Assembly: GCF_000814005.1 (NCBI RefSeq)
Contig: NZ_JWLK01000001.1
Coordinates: 744,001-808,000, forward strand
Reading direction: 5' to 3'
DNA: 64,000 bases
Source of the DNA: Ruegeria sp. ANG-S4
GTDB lineage: Bacteria; Pseudomonadota; Alphaproteobacteria; Rhodobacterales; Rhodobacteraceae
Shown here: one piece after another, positions 54,782 to 63,173 of the stretch
Position numbering within the stretch: the first letter of the stretch is position 1
Layout: every line of letters starts with the position of its first letter
Notes under the pieces: generated by a model
What the model saw: the letters and a program-made list of their open reading frames with translations, nothing else
The model's database searches: none
What the model was told of the DNA's origin: nothing
Program-made: the position numbers and the translations under genes

Positions 54782-55732
54782 TCAGTCTACTGGCAATTCG
54801 GAGCTTGGGTTGGCACCAATGTCTTCCAACATCGCAAGAACTTCGGCCTTCCACCCTGCTTTGATCTTGAGCGCCAGTTGCGACGGCGGGCGGTGGGCCG
54901 GTACAAGGACCGCATATTCGTATCTGAGCGGTTCCCGGAACGGAACGAACACCACGCGTCCATTGGACATGTTCAATTCACGCTCGGTCGCTACGGTCAA
55001 AGGATCGACAATGGTGCAACACTGGCCGGAACTGACAAAGGGAATGAGCGGCAGAAAATACTGACAGGTAACGCTGGGATTGTACCTGGAAGCCGCCTTT
55101 TGGAATTCTGATTTGATTTTTTGCTGAAAGGGATGAGCGGCATGCAGCCCACCCATCGGCACACCGTCCAGATCGGAGATCGAGATTCCGTTTTGCGATG
55201 CCAGTGGGTTGTCGCGATCAACCGCGCAATAGCAGTCTCCGTAAATGATCTCTGATGAGAATTGCGGTCTTCGCCCCTGTCTGTCCTCGAAATCCGCAAA
55301 TCCAAAATCGATGTTCTGGGTTCCTGCCAACTCCATGATCTGGGGCGAGCTTCGGGTCGAAAGAGTAATGTCGATTTCAGGGTTTTCCCCAATTGAATTG
55401 CTGATGAAACGCGGGAACAAATAAGCCGAGGGGCCGGGCATGGTGGCGACGTTCAAACTGCCGGTGCTGGCTTTGACCAGCCCATCCATCGTTCTGGATA
55501 TCGTCGATATCCGGTCCAAAATACCGGTCGCCTCTGCCAGCAGGTAATGCGCTTCGGGCACCGGAATGAGCCTGCGGCCACGGCGTTCGAACAAGGTCAA
55601 TCCAAGAGCCTTTTCAAGGTTCTTGATGGCTAGACTGATCGCCGGCTGCGTTCGGTTGAGTTTCTTGGCCGTCTGCGAAATGGAGCCTGTTTCCATCACT
55701 TCGCGAAATACGGTGAGCTGTGTAAGGTTCAT
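54782..55732 (-). CDS. LysR family transcriptional regulator
   Basis: 316 residues. The HTH region is LTVFREVMETGSISQTAKKL then RTQPAISLAIKNLE; the effector domain starts around residue 90 (GSLNVATMPGPSAYLFPRFI). It is divergent from the TRAP transporter operon and is its likely regulator; the inducer would be the transported compound or a breakdown product. A T-N11-A site with internal dyad lies 38 bases before the start. Confidence 0.92.
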   Translation of the reverse strand: MNLTQLTVFREVMETGSISQTAKKLNRTQPAISLAIKNLEKALGLTLFERRGRRLIPVPEAHYLLAEATGILDRISTISRTMDGLVKASTGSLNVATMPGPSAYLFPRFISNSIGENPEIDITLSTRSSPQIMELAGTQNIDFGFADFEDRQGRRPQFSSEIIYGDCYCAVDRDNPLASQNGISISDLDGVPMGGLHAAHPFQQKIKSEFQKAASRYNPSVTCQYFLPLIPFVSSGQCCTIVDPLTVATERELNMSNGRVVFVPFREPLRYEYAVLVPAHRPPSQLALKIKAGWKAEVLAMLEDIGANPSSELPVD

Positions 55733-55769
55733 GGCTTATCCATAAGGAAAAGTTTAGTTTAGTAAAATA

Positions 55770-55782
55770 TAACAAATTTGTA
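55770..55782. promoter_or_regulatory. Candidate LysR-type operator (T-N11-A)
   Basis: TAACAAATTTGTA has the T-N11-A form of LysR sites and contains the perfect palindrome ACAAATTTGT (55772-55781). It sits in the 128-base gap between the divergent regulator and the TRAP substrate-binding gene. Confidence 0.5.
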
Positions 55783-55860
55783 TTTATGGAAATTGTATCT
55801 ACGCTGGCAGGATCGAAATTCGGGCGAACCGATTCCAAACTCTTAAACAGGGAGACTAAA

Positions 55861-56865
55861 ATGAAGTTAGTGAAATGCCTCACCGGGCTCGCTTTGGCAG
55901 GTGCCCTCGCGGCCCCAGCTTTCGCACAAGACCCAACGTTTTTTCGCATCGGAACGGGCGGCGCAGGCGGGACATACTTTCCGATTGGCGGCACCATCGC
56001 CAATGGAATTTCGGCACCTCCGGGATCTCGCCCCTGTGAAGAAGGTGGTCAATGCGGTGTTCCGGGTCTGATCGCCATTGCGCAATCGACGACAGCTTCG
56101 GTTTTCAATAACGCCGCTGTTCAGAATGGCGAACTTGAGGCCGGCCTTGCAGCAGCTGACGTAACCCGTTCGATGTATCTGGGCGAAGGTAAATTCGAAG
56201 GAAAGCCCCATCCAAACCTTCGTATCGTCGCCAACTTGTTCCCCGAAGACCTGCATCTTGTGCTTCCGGCTGGAGAAACAATCAACGACCTGAGCGATCT
56301 GGAAGGCAAACGCGTTGGTATTGCGCAGGCCGGTTCGGGCACCCAGGTCGCGGTTTTGCAGATGCTTGAGGCGTGGGGCGTCAACCGCGACAACATGGAT
56401 GAAGCCGAACTCAACAACAGCCAAAGCGCCGAGCGTTTGGCGGATGGTCAGCTGGACGCCTATTTCTATGCCGCCGGTTGGCCTGTCGCCGCCATGGTCC
56501 AGTTGTCTTCGACAAAAGGCATGAACCTGCATTCCTTCTCGGACGAAGATCTTGCCAAGATCAACGAAATCATACCGGCGTATATTCCTTCGGCCATTCC
56601 GGGCGGGGTTTACGAGGGTGTTGATGCGGACACCAAAACACCGGCGGTAAGCGCGATGTTGGTCGTTTCGTCCGACCTGTCAGAAGATCTTGTGTATCAG
56701 TTGACCAAGGCCCTGTGGAACGACAACACGCGCAAGCTGCTGGATAACGGCCATGCGAAAGGCAAGCAGATTACACCCGATACGGCACTGGACGGCGTCG
56801 AAGCACTTGGTGTTCCCCTGCATCCGGGGGCCGAGAAGTTCTATAAAGAGGCTGGCCTCCTCTAA
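55861..56865 (+). CDS. TRAP transporter substrate-binding protein, TAXI family
   Basis: 334 residues. A signal peptide of about 22 residues ends APAFAQD. The TAXI signature FFRIGTGGAGGTYFPIGGTIANG follows, then PGSRPCEEGGQCGVPGL and LEGKRVGIAQAGSGT. It captures a ligand in the periplasm for the fused TRAP permease. Known TAXI ligands include acidic amino acids and dicarboxylates; the ligand here is unknown. GGGAG lies 8 bases before the ATG. Confidence 0.94.
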   Translation: MKLVKCLTGLALAGALAAPAFAQDPTFFRIGTGGAGGTYFPIGGTIANGISAPPGSRPCEEGGQCGVPGLIAIAQSTTASVFNNAAVQNGELEAGLAAADVTRSMYLGEGKFEGKPHPNLRIVANLFPEDLHLVLPAGETINDLSDLEGKRVGIAQAGSGTQVAVLQMLEAWGVNRDNMDEAELNNSQSAERLADGQLDAYFYAAGWPVAAMVQLSSTKGMNLHSFSDEDLAKINEIIPAYIPSAIPGGVYEGVDADTKTPAVSAMLVVSSDLSEDLVYQLTKALWNDNTRKLLDNGHAKGKQITPDTALDGVEALGVPLHPGAEKFYKEAGLL

Positions 56866-56894
56866 GCCGCTGAAGTTTAACCAGACTTCTAACG

Positions 56895-56919
56895 ACGGCA
56901 CCCCGTTTTGGGGTGCCGT
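56895..56919 (+). promoter_or_regulatory. Intercistronic stem-loop in the TRAP operon
   Basis: A perfect 10-bp stem ACGGCACCCC/GGGGTGCCGT with loop GTTTT lies between binding protein and permease and has no T-tract. Such hairpins often protect the upstream mRNA and lower expression of the downstream permease. Confidence 0.7.
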
Positions 56920-56951
56920 ACCGATACCGTCGCGCAAATCAGGGTGCCTTT

Positions 56952-59165
56952 ATGTCCGAGACCCAAAAACTTGATGACCACGAGCTGACAGCCGAAGAAC
57001 TCGCCGCCATTGAAGAGCAGTTCGACGAAGGTGCGCAAACTCGGAAAGTCACTCCGACCGCAGGCAAGGTGTTGCGTGTCGTCGCGCTGATTTTCGCGTT
57101 CTACGAATTCCTGACTGCGGGGTTCGGCCTGCCGGCGGATCACTGGCACATGGGCATCTATCTCGCGGGCCTGTTTATCTTGATCTATGCGACAATTCCC
57201 ATCTTCGGCTCCAAGAATCTTTACGCTTTGAAGGTCAGCCGATTCCGGGTCGGAAACATCCCGCTGTATGATCTGGTTTTCATGGTCATGGGCGTTATTG
57301 CCGCGCTGTATGTCGGCTTCGCCTGGCGCGGAATTCCGTTTCTTGGCATCGAGGAACAAACGTTCAGAATGGGGAACCCGAACGGGTACGACGTGTTTCT
57401 GGGCGTCGTGATCATCTTGTTAGTTCTTGACATTGCCCGCCGAACCCTTGGGTGGGTTCTGCCGCTGATCATCTGTGTTTTCATCTCCTATGCCCTGTTG
57501 GGGCCCTATTTTCCCGGACTGCTTCAACACCCGGGCGTGAATTTCAAAACATTCGTGTCGTCGATGTATTTCCCGCAGGAAGGCATCTACGGCGTTACGC
57601 TCTGGGTCGTTTCGACCATCGTGTTTCACTTTGTCTTGTTCGGCGTGATTGCGCAGCGCACAGGTCTGGGGCAGCTTTTCATCGACAACGCGACGATCCT
57701 GGCGGGTCGGTATACGGGCGGGCCCGCAAAAGTGTCTGTTGTGTCCTCGGCCTTTTTTGGCACGATTTCAGGGTCATCGGTGGCAAACACCGTATCGACA
57801 GGGGCCTTGACGATCCCCAACATGAAGCGGCTGGGCTATCCGGGTCATTTTGCCGGTGGGGTCGAGGCCGCATCGTCCGCGGGCGGGCAAATCACGCCTC
57901 CCATCATGGGGGCCGCCGCCTTCATCATGGCCGAATTTCTTGAAGTGCCGTATACAACCATCGTGATCGCCGCGATCTTTCCCGCGGTTCTGCACTATGT
58001 CGGCGTCTTCGCGGTGGTTCATCTGATGGCCCGCAAGCTAAGCCTGCAGGGCCTTGCCAAAGATCAACTGCCGCAGCTCAAGGCTGTTTGGAGCGAGGGG
58101 TGGGCGAATATCGTCCCATTGATCGGACTGCTTGTGGTTCTCTTTTCGGGGTACACGCCGTTTATGTCCGCATTTTGCGGCATCTCGCTTGCCGTTATCG
58201 CAGGCATGTCACGCCTGAGGCAACCGCGGACACTGATCTATGCCGCAGCATTCCTGGCCTTTGTCATCTGGAAGTTCTTGGATGGAGGTTTCGATCTGAC
58301 AATGACGGCGATCCTGTGCGCGCTTTCAGTCATTGCCACGCTGAATCCGCAGAAGAGGATCGAGGTTCCTGAAATGCTTCAGGCCGTGGAATTGGGCGTG
58401 AAATACTCGCTGGCGGTTGGGGCAGCAGCGGCTGCAGTTGGCATCGTCGTTGGCGTCATAAACACCACGGGCATTGGGTTCCGCATTGGCTTCATGGTGA
58501 CGCAAGGCGCCGGAAATCTGGCGGCCGATCTGTATAGCATGATTTCCTTCAGCAGCTTTCAACTGTTCGCAATGGAAGACCTGCAACTGTTCATCTCGCT
58601 GGTCTTTATTGCCATCGTCTGCATCCTGATGGGAGCCGGAATTCCAACGACCGCGCTGTACATCATGCTGGTCTCGGTCGCGCAGCCGGCACTGGCGCAA
58701 TTGGGCGTTCCACCGATTGCGAGCCATTTGTTCGTGCTCTACTACGGCGTTGTGTCTGAGATCACGCCGCCGGTCTGCACGTCGGCCTATGCGGCGGCTG
58801 CCATTGCAAATTCGAACCCCTTCCGAACGGGTTTGTCGGCCTTCACGTTGGGATTGGGCAAAGTGATTGCCCCCATGGCCTTCGTTTACGCGCCTGTGCT
58901 GCTGTTTGTATCCTCGACCGGATTTGACCTATGGGAGTTCACCTATACGGCGAGCAGCTGTATCGCCGGTGTGATCGCCCTTTCAGCCGCAGTTGTGGGG
59001 TACTGGTTGCAGCCGTTGAATATGGTGTCCCGGATACTCATGGCAGTTGCGGGTGTGATCTTTGTCGCGCCGTCGCTGACTGCGGATCTGATTGCCTTGC
59101 TGGTTGCGTCGCCTGTGATCGCCACTCAGTTGATCGCGCGCCGCCGAACCGCTTCGCTGCCCTGA
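56952..59165 (+). CDS. TRAP transporter permease, fused 4TM/12TM subunits
   Basis: 737 residues. After a 50-residue acidic cytoplasmic start come about four helices (DctQ-like) and then the large DctM-like part with GTISGSSVANTVSTGALTIP and GGQITPPIMGAAAFIMAEFL, the conserved loops of the family. It moves the ligand of the TAXI protein with a sodium or proton gradient. The start at 56952 is preferred over 56913. The next gene begins 4 bases after its stop. Confidence 0.95.
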   Translation: MSETQKLDDHELTAEELAAIEEQFDEGAQTRKVTPTAGKVLRVVALIFAFYEFLTAGFGLPADHWHMGIYLAGLFILIYATIPIFGSKNLYALKVSRFRVGNIPLYDLVFMVMGVIAALYVGFAWRGIPFLGIEEQTFRMGNPNGYDVFLGVVIILLVLDIARRTLGWVLPLIICVFISYALLGPYFPGLLQHPGVNFKTFVSSMYFPQEGIYGVTLWVVSTIVFHFVLFGVIAQRTGLGQLFIDNATILAGRYTGGPAKVSVVSSAFFGTISGSSVANTVSTGALTIPNMKRLGYPGHFAGGVEAASSAGGQITPPIMGAAAFIMAEFLEVPYTTIVIAAIFPAVLHYVGVFAVVHLMARKLSLQGLAKDQLPQLKAVWSEGWANIVPLIGLLVVLFSGYTPFMSAFCGISLAVIAGMSRLRQPRTLIYAAAFLAFVIWKFLDGGFDLTMTAILCALSVIATLNPQKRIEVPEMLQAVELGVKYSLAVGAAAAAVGIVVGVINTTGIGFRIGFMVTQGAGNLAADLYSMISFSSFQLFAMEDLQLFISLVFIAIVCILMGAGIPTTALYIMLVSVAQPALAQLGVPPIASHLFVLYYGVVSEITPPVCTSAYAAAAIANSNPFRTGLSAFTLGLGKVIAPMAFVYAPVLLFVSSTGFDLWEFTYTASSCIAGVIALSAAVVGYWLQPLNMVSRILMAVAGVIFVAPSLTADLIALLVASPVIATQLIARRRTASLP

Positions 59166-59169
59166 TCAA

Positions 59170-60408
59170 ATGAGCGAACGCATCACGATCCTTGGTGCCG
59201 GCATTGTCGGCATCTGTTGCGCCCTGTCGCTGCAGGAACGGGGCATCGCGGTCCGACTGGTTGATCGCGCGCAACCGGGGCAGGAGACGTCTTTTGGCAA
59301 TGCCGGGGTGGTTTCGCCATGGTCGGTCATCCCGCAGCCAGTGCCTGGCATCTGGAAACAGCTTCCGGCGATGCTTTTCGACAGAAACAGCGCTTTGTCG
59401 GTTCGCCCGGCATTTTGGCCAAGGATGATCCCGTGGGGGCTTCGGTTTATGCGAAACTCCAGCGAGCCAAAAGTCCGGGAAGCGTCCGATGCGATGGAAC
59501 TGCTTTGTCGCCCGTCCATCGAACTGTACCGCAAGCACCTGATTGGCACGGGTCATGAAAACCTGATCGTCGACAGTCATTATGTTCATGCGTTCCGGCA
59601 GCCAGAACAGGCAAGCCTGGAAGACTTGGGTTATCTGATCCGAGCCGAAAAAGGCGGGGATCTGGAGCGGATCGGCAGCGACGAGTTACACCGCCTCGAA
59701 CCCGCCTTGTCCCGGGCTTTCCAGGCGGCGATCCTGATCAAAGGACAAGCGCGGGTAACGTCTCCGGGGCGCGTTGGCGCTGTGTTGGCTGAAAAAGCGC
59801 GGGATCAAGGCGCAGAGATCATCAAGACCGACGTCCAAGGGATTGCGCACGCGGAAGACGGCTATTGGCACCTGACCACGTCGGGCGAACCACTGCAGAC
59901 CCGCAGCATCGTGTTGGCGGCTGGGGTCTGGTCGGCAGACCTGTTGAAACCTTTGGGACTTTCCGTGCCGTTGGTCGCCGAACGCGGGTATCACATCGAA
60001 CTTCCGAATGCGTCTGTCAGCCTCAACCACTCGGTGATGGATGTGGATGCGAAAGTCGTCGCAAGCACGATGCAGGGCGGCCTGCGTGTCGCGGGAATGG
60101 CAGAGTTTGCGGGTATCGAGGCACCGCCCGATCCGCGCAAACAGACGATTTTACAGGAACAAGCCAAGGCCATGGTCCCCGATCTTGATGTGTCGGAGGC
60201 CCGGTTCTGGATGGGACGGCGCCCCTCTTTCCCGGACAGTTTGCCAGCCATTGGCGAGGTGAAAGGCAAACCGGGATTATTCTGCGCGTTCGGGCATTCT
60301 CACTACGGGCTGATGATGGCGCCAAAAACGGGCGAACTGGTGGCCGATCTCGTGTCTGGACGCCGACACAATGTGAACCTTGGAAAATTCTCGTTGGCGC
60401 GTTTTTGA
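59170..60408 (+). CDS. FAD-dependent oxidoreductase, D-amino acid dehydrogenase-like
   Basis: 412 residues of the DAO family. The dinucleotide loop ILGAGIVGICCALSLQERG is at residues 7-25, followed by GNAGVVSPWSVIPQP as in DadA proteins; the C-terminal WMGRRPSFPDSLPAIGE and GHSHYGLMMAPKTGELVADL are also DadA-like. It would oxidise a D-amino acid (or secondary amine) to the keto acid and ammonia, passing electrons to the respiratory chain. Context: next to transport and racemase genes. Confidence 0.9.
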   Translation: MSERITILGAGIVGICCALSLQERGIAVRLVDRAQPGQETSFGNAGVVSPWSVIPQPVPGIWKQLPAMLFDRNSALSVRPAFWPRMIPWGLRFMRNSSEPKVREASDAMELLCRPSIELYRKHLIGTGHENLIVDSHYVHAFRQPEQASLEDLGYLIRAEKGGDLERIGSDELHRLEPALSRAFQAAILIKGQARVTSPGRVGAVLAEKARDQGAEIIKTDVQGIAHAEDGYWHLTTSGEPLQTRSIVLAAGVWSADLLKPLGLSVPLVAERGYHIELPNASVSLNHSVMDVDAKVVASTMQGGLRVAGMAEFAGIEAPPDPRKQTILQEQAKAMVPDLDVSEARFWMGRRPSFPDSLPAIGEVKGKPGLFCAFGHSHYGLMMAPKTGELVADLVSGRRHNVNLGKFSLARF

Positions 60409-60455
60409 ACCCGGCACCATCGTTGGAACTGTTCAGCAGAAAGGACCCAGAGAAA

Positions 60456-61196
60456 ATGCCAGTTTACCGTGGCGGACAAAACATTTGCGGTGCGTCAATC
60501 GGCGTTCTGTGCCTGGAAAGCTATTTCCCCAAGCCGCCGGGGCATATCAAGAACCCCTCTGGCCTGCCGTTTCCCGTACTTTATGAGATGATCGACGGGA
60601 TAACTGTTCCGACGCTGTTGAATAACCCCACACCCGAGTTGCTGGAACCTTTTATTGTCGGCGCGCAACGGCTTGAGGCCGAAGGGGTCAGGGCCATTAC
60701 CGGAAGCTGTGGTTTTTTGGCCTTGTTCCAAAAAGAGCTGGCAGCTGCCGTATCCGTTCCCGTTTTTGCATCAAGCCTTATTCAAGTGCCCTTGGCATTT
60801 CACATGACCGGCGCAAATGCGCCCGTTGGAGTTCTGACGGCTGACGCCTCGGCCCTGACACCCAGACATTTCCAAGGCGTGGGTGCTGACGATATACCGG
60901 TGGTCGTGAAGGGGCTGGAAATCACCAACGAGTTCGCCGACGTGATTTTGCGCAATTTACGCACAAACATGGACACTGATCTGATCGAAACAGAAGTATT
61001 GCAGGCCGCACGCGATCTGAAAACGGAAGCGCCCGAAATTCGGTCTTTGGTTTTGGAGTGTACGGATCTGCCGCCTTATGCCGCTCGCATACAGGCAGAA
61101 CTGCAAGTGCCGGTTTTCGACCTGACAACCCTTGCCCAGATGGCGCATTCCGTTTCCACGCGTGCGCCGTATTCTGGCATTATGCCTTGGGGTTGA
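60456..61196 (+). CDS. Aspartate/glutamate racemase family protein
   Basis: About 246 residues. Two cysteine motifs stand where the racemase acid/base pair is expected: ITGSCGFLALFQ and VLECTDLPPYA. The family also includes hydantoin racemase, maleate isomerase and arylmalonate decarboxylase, so the reaction is open. ATG 60456 has AAAGGA about 10 bases upstream; a TTG at 60405 overlapping the previous stop would add 17 residues. Confidence 0.85.
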   Translation: MPVYRGGQNICGASIGVLCLESYFPKPPGHIKNPSGLPFPVLYEMIDGITVPTLLNNPTPELLEPFIVGAQRLEAEGVRAITGSCGFLALFQKELAAAVSVPVFASSLIQVPLAFHMTGANAPVGVLTADASALTPRHFQGVGADDIPVVVKGLEITNEFADVILRNLRTNMDTDLIETEVLQAARDLKTEAPEIRSLVLECTDLPPYAARIQAELQVPVFDLTTLAQMAHSVSTRAPYSGIMPWG

Positions 61197-61318
61197 ATGT
61201 CGTTGCCACAGGGTCGCAGATACGCAGTATTGCCCGCACATACAAACCAAGTGAACCTTGATCGGATGTTCTGCTCGCGCCAATTGATGCCGGTTCAGAT
61301 CCTGAAAACAGGATTGAA

Positions 61319-62047
61319 ATGTCGTTAGAATTGTCGATCCTGATGTTGGCCGTTTGTCTCGGCGCGGTGCTTCAAGTCGGTATTGGTATCGGGTTTAGCA
61401 TTGTGGCCGGTCCACCAATGATGATTCTGCTGGGGACGGCGACGGCTGTGCCAGCGCTTTTGTTATTGAACACCATCGTGTCGGTGGTTGCCACGGACTG
61501 GCGCGTGCTTGCGGTTGAGAAGCAGACAATAACGACCGGGGTCGCCGGATGCCTTGCCGGCGTTTTGCTGGGGCTTTTGGTTTATCCGTGGCTCAGCGAA
61601 GCGTTCGTATTGGCGCTGACCGGTTTTCTTTTGTTGATCGGTGTCCTGATCACATTATTGCCAATCCATACGATGGTCGGGACCGTGGGATTTGCCGCTG
61701 TCTCAGGCCTGTCAGGGCTCGCGACGGTTTGGGCCGCAACCCCCGGGCCGCTAATGGTCTTTGGATTGATCGCAAGGGGGTTTGGTGCCAAGGACGTAGC
61801 AGTGCTTGTTCAACCGATTGCTTTGGTGGCCTATGGCACGGCATTCTTTCTGCATGGCCTGTCCGATTGGCCGTCAATCCCGTTTGGACCGCAGCTTTGG
61901 TCCTTTGTTGGCGTTGCCGCGGTTGGGAGTTTTTTAGGGCGGGCTGTCAGATCGCATCTGCCGCAGGTCTTCATCAAATCCGCGATCCGAGCGATCTCGC
62001 TGGTAGCCTGCTATGTTCTTTTGCATCGCGCATACATGTTGGCCTGA
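61319..62047 (+). CDS. TauE/SafE family membrane exporter
   Basis: 242 residues, about seven to eight membrane helices. The duplicated TauE pattern is visible: GIGIGFSIVAGPPMMILLG in the first half and AAVSGLSGLATVWAATPGP in the second. Characterised members export sulfite or sulfoacetate made during sulfonate breakdown. Placed 13 bases before a PLP lyase that could release sulfite or sulfide, such a role is plausible. A 122-base gap without clear features precedes it. Confidence 0.9.
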   Translation: MSLELSILMLAVCLGAVLQVGIGIGFSIVAGPPMMILLGTATAVPALLLLNTIVSVVATDWRVLAVEKQTITTGVAGCLAGVLLGLLVYPWLSEAFVLALTGFLLLIGVLITLLPIHTMVGTVGFAAVSGLSGLATVWAATPGPLMVFGLIARGFGAKDVAVLVQPIALVAYGTAFFLHGLSDWPSIPFGPQLWSFVGVAAVGSFLGRAVRSHLPQVFIKSAIRAISLVACYVLLHRAYMLA

Positions 62048-62060
62048 AGTCTGAAGGTGA

Positions 62061-63074
62061 ATGATGATCCAAGATAACCTGTTGTCCGGCTTTCCCAGGG
62101 CTCAACTCATGTCCGGCGCGACGCCGTTGGAACGGCTGGACCGAATGTCGGAAAGAGTGGGCATCGACCTTTGGCTCAAGCGCGATGATCTGACCGGACT
62201 GGGGTTCGGAGGCAACAAAACCCGCCAGTTGGAGTTCTATTTGGGTGATGCGCAGGCACGTGGGGCGGATACCATACTGATCACAGGTGCGGTTCAATCG
62301 AACTATGTGCGTTCCGCAGCCGCAGCCGCAGCACGGTTGGGGATGAAGTCGGTTCTGCAACTTGAAGAACGGGTGCCAGATATGGGGCCGGAGTATTACG
62401 ATTCCGGCAACGTGCTGTTGGCCAAAATTCTGGGTTCGGAGCATATGAGCTTTCCGGTCGGCGAAGATGAGGAAGGCGCCGATGCCGCACTTCATGCCCG
62501 TGCTGATGCGCTCAGGGCGCAAGGGCGAAACCCGTATGTCATTCACCTTGGCCTGAACCACCCGCCGCTCGGCGCGCTGGGATATGTAGCCGCGGGGCAG
62601 GAACTGTGCCGGCAAATGCGGGACTTTGAAGCTGTGGTCGTGCCGTCCGGCAGCGGGGCAACGCATGGTGGGTTGCTGACAGGGGTCAGAGCTTCGGGCG
62701 TTGCCGCTCCGGTTTTTGGGGTTTGCGTGCGGCGCAACAGTGCTTTGCAACGTGAACGGATGGCGACCGTTCTGGAAAAACTGTCAGCTATTCTGAATGT
62801 TGAATCACCAGTGTCCGACAATGACATCAACGTCTGGGATGGCGCGCTTGCCCCGGGTTACGGCAGGCTGGGCCCGAAAACGCAAACTGCGCTCGAGATG
62901 ATGGCGCGGACCGAGGGGATATTTCTGGACCCCGTCTACACGGCCAAGACCTTTGCGGGGTTATTGGACTTGGTTCAGGACAATCAAATCCAAGAAGGGC
63001 AAAAGGTCGTCATGATACATACTGGCGGTGTGCCTGCGTTATTTGGGTACCGCTCGGCGTTGGTTGGAAATTGA
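62061..63074 (+). CDS. PLP-dependent D-cysteine desulfhydrase / cysteate sulfo-lyase / ACC deaminase family
   Basis: 337 residues, fold-type II. The PLP lysine is in GFGGNKTRQLEFYLGDA; ITGAVQSNYVRSAAAAAARLG is the substrate loop and VVPSGSGATHGGLLTG the phosphate loop. Family members split D-cysteine (to pyruvate, sulfide, ammonia), L-cysteate (to pyruvate, sulfite, ammonia) or ACC. The adjacent sulfite-type exporter favours a sulfur substrate, but the sequence does not settle which. ATG at 62061 or 62064. Confidence 0.85.
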   Translation: MMIQDNLLSGFPRAQLMSGATPLERLDRMSERVGIDLWLKRDDLTGLGFGGNKTRQLEFYLGDAQARGADTILITGAVQSNYVRSAAAAAARLGMKSVLQLEERVPDMGPEYYDSGNVLLAKILGSEHMSFPVGEDEEGADAALHARADALRAQGRNPYVIHLGLNHPPLGALGYVAAGQELCRQMRDFEAVVVPSGSGATHGGLLTGVRASGVAAPVFGVCVRRNSALQRERMATVLEKLSAILNVESPVSDNDINVWDGALAPGYGRLGPKTQTALEMMARTEGIFLDPVYTAKTFAGLLDLVQDNQIQEGQKVVMIHTGGVPALFGYRSALVGN

Positions 63075-63173
63075 CTGAATTCAATGCGTCCTTTGCGTAG
63101 CGCGATGTGTTATCGTCACCCAAACAACATCGGAACCGATGGCACGTTACAAGTAAGCAAGTGGGAGGACGTC

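Noticed and set aside
62061-63074. Naming the PLP lyase cuyA (L-cysteate sulfo-lyase) outright
   Set aside because: The exporter next door is suggestive, but family motifs are shared with D-cysteine desulfhydrase and ACC deaminase, and the QSNY loop could not be compared with proven enzymes.
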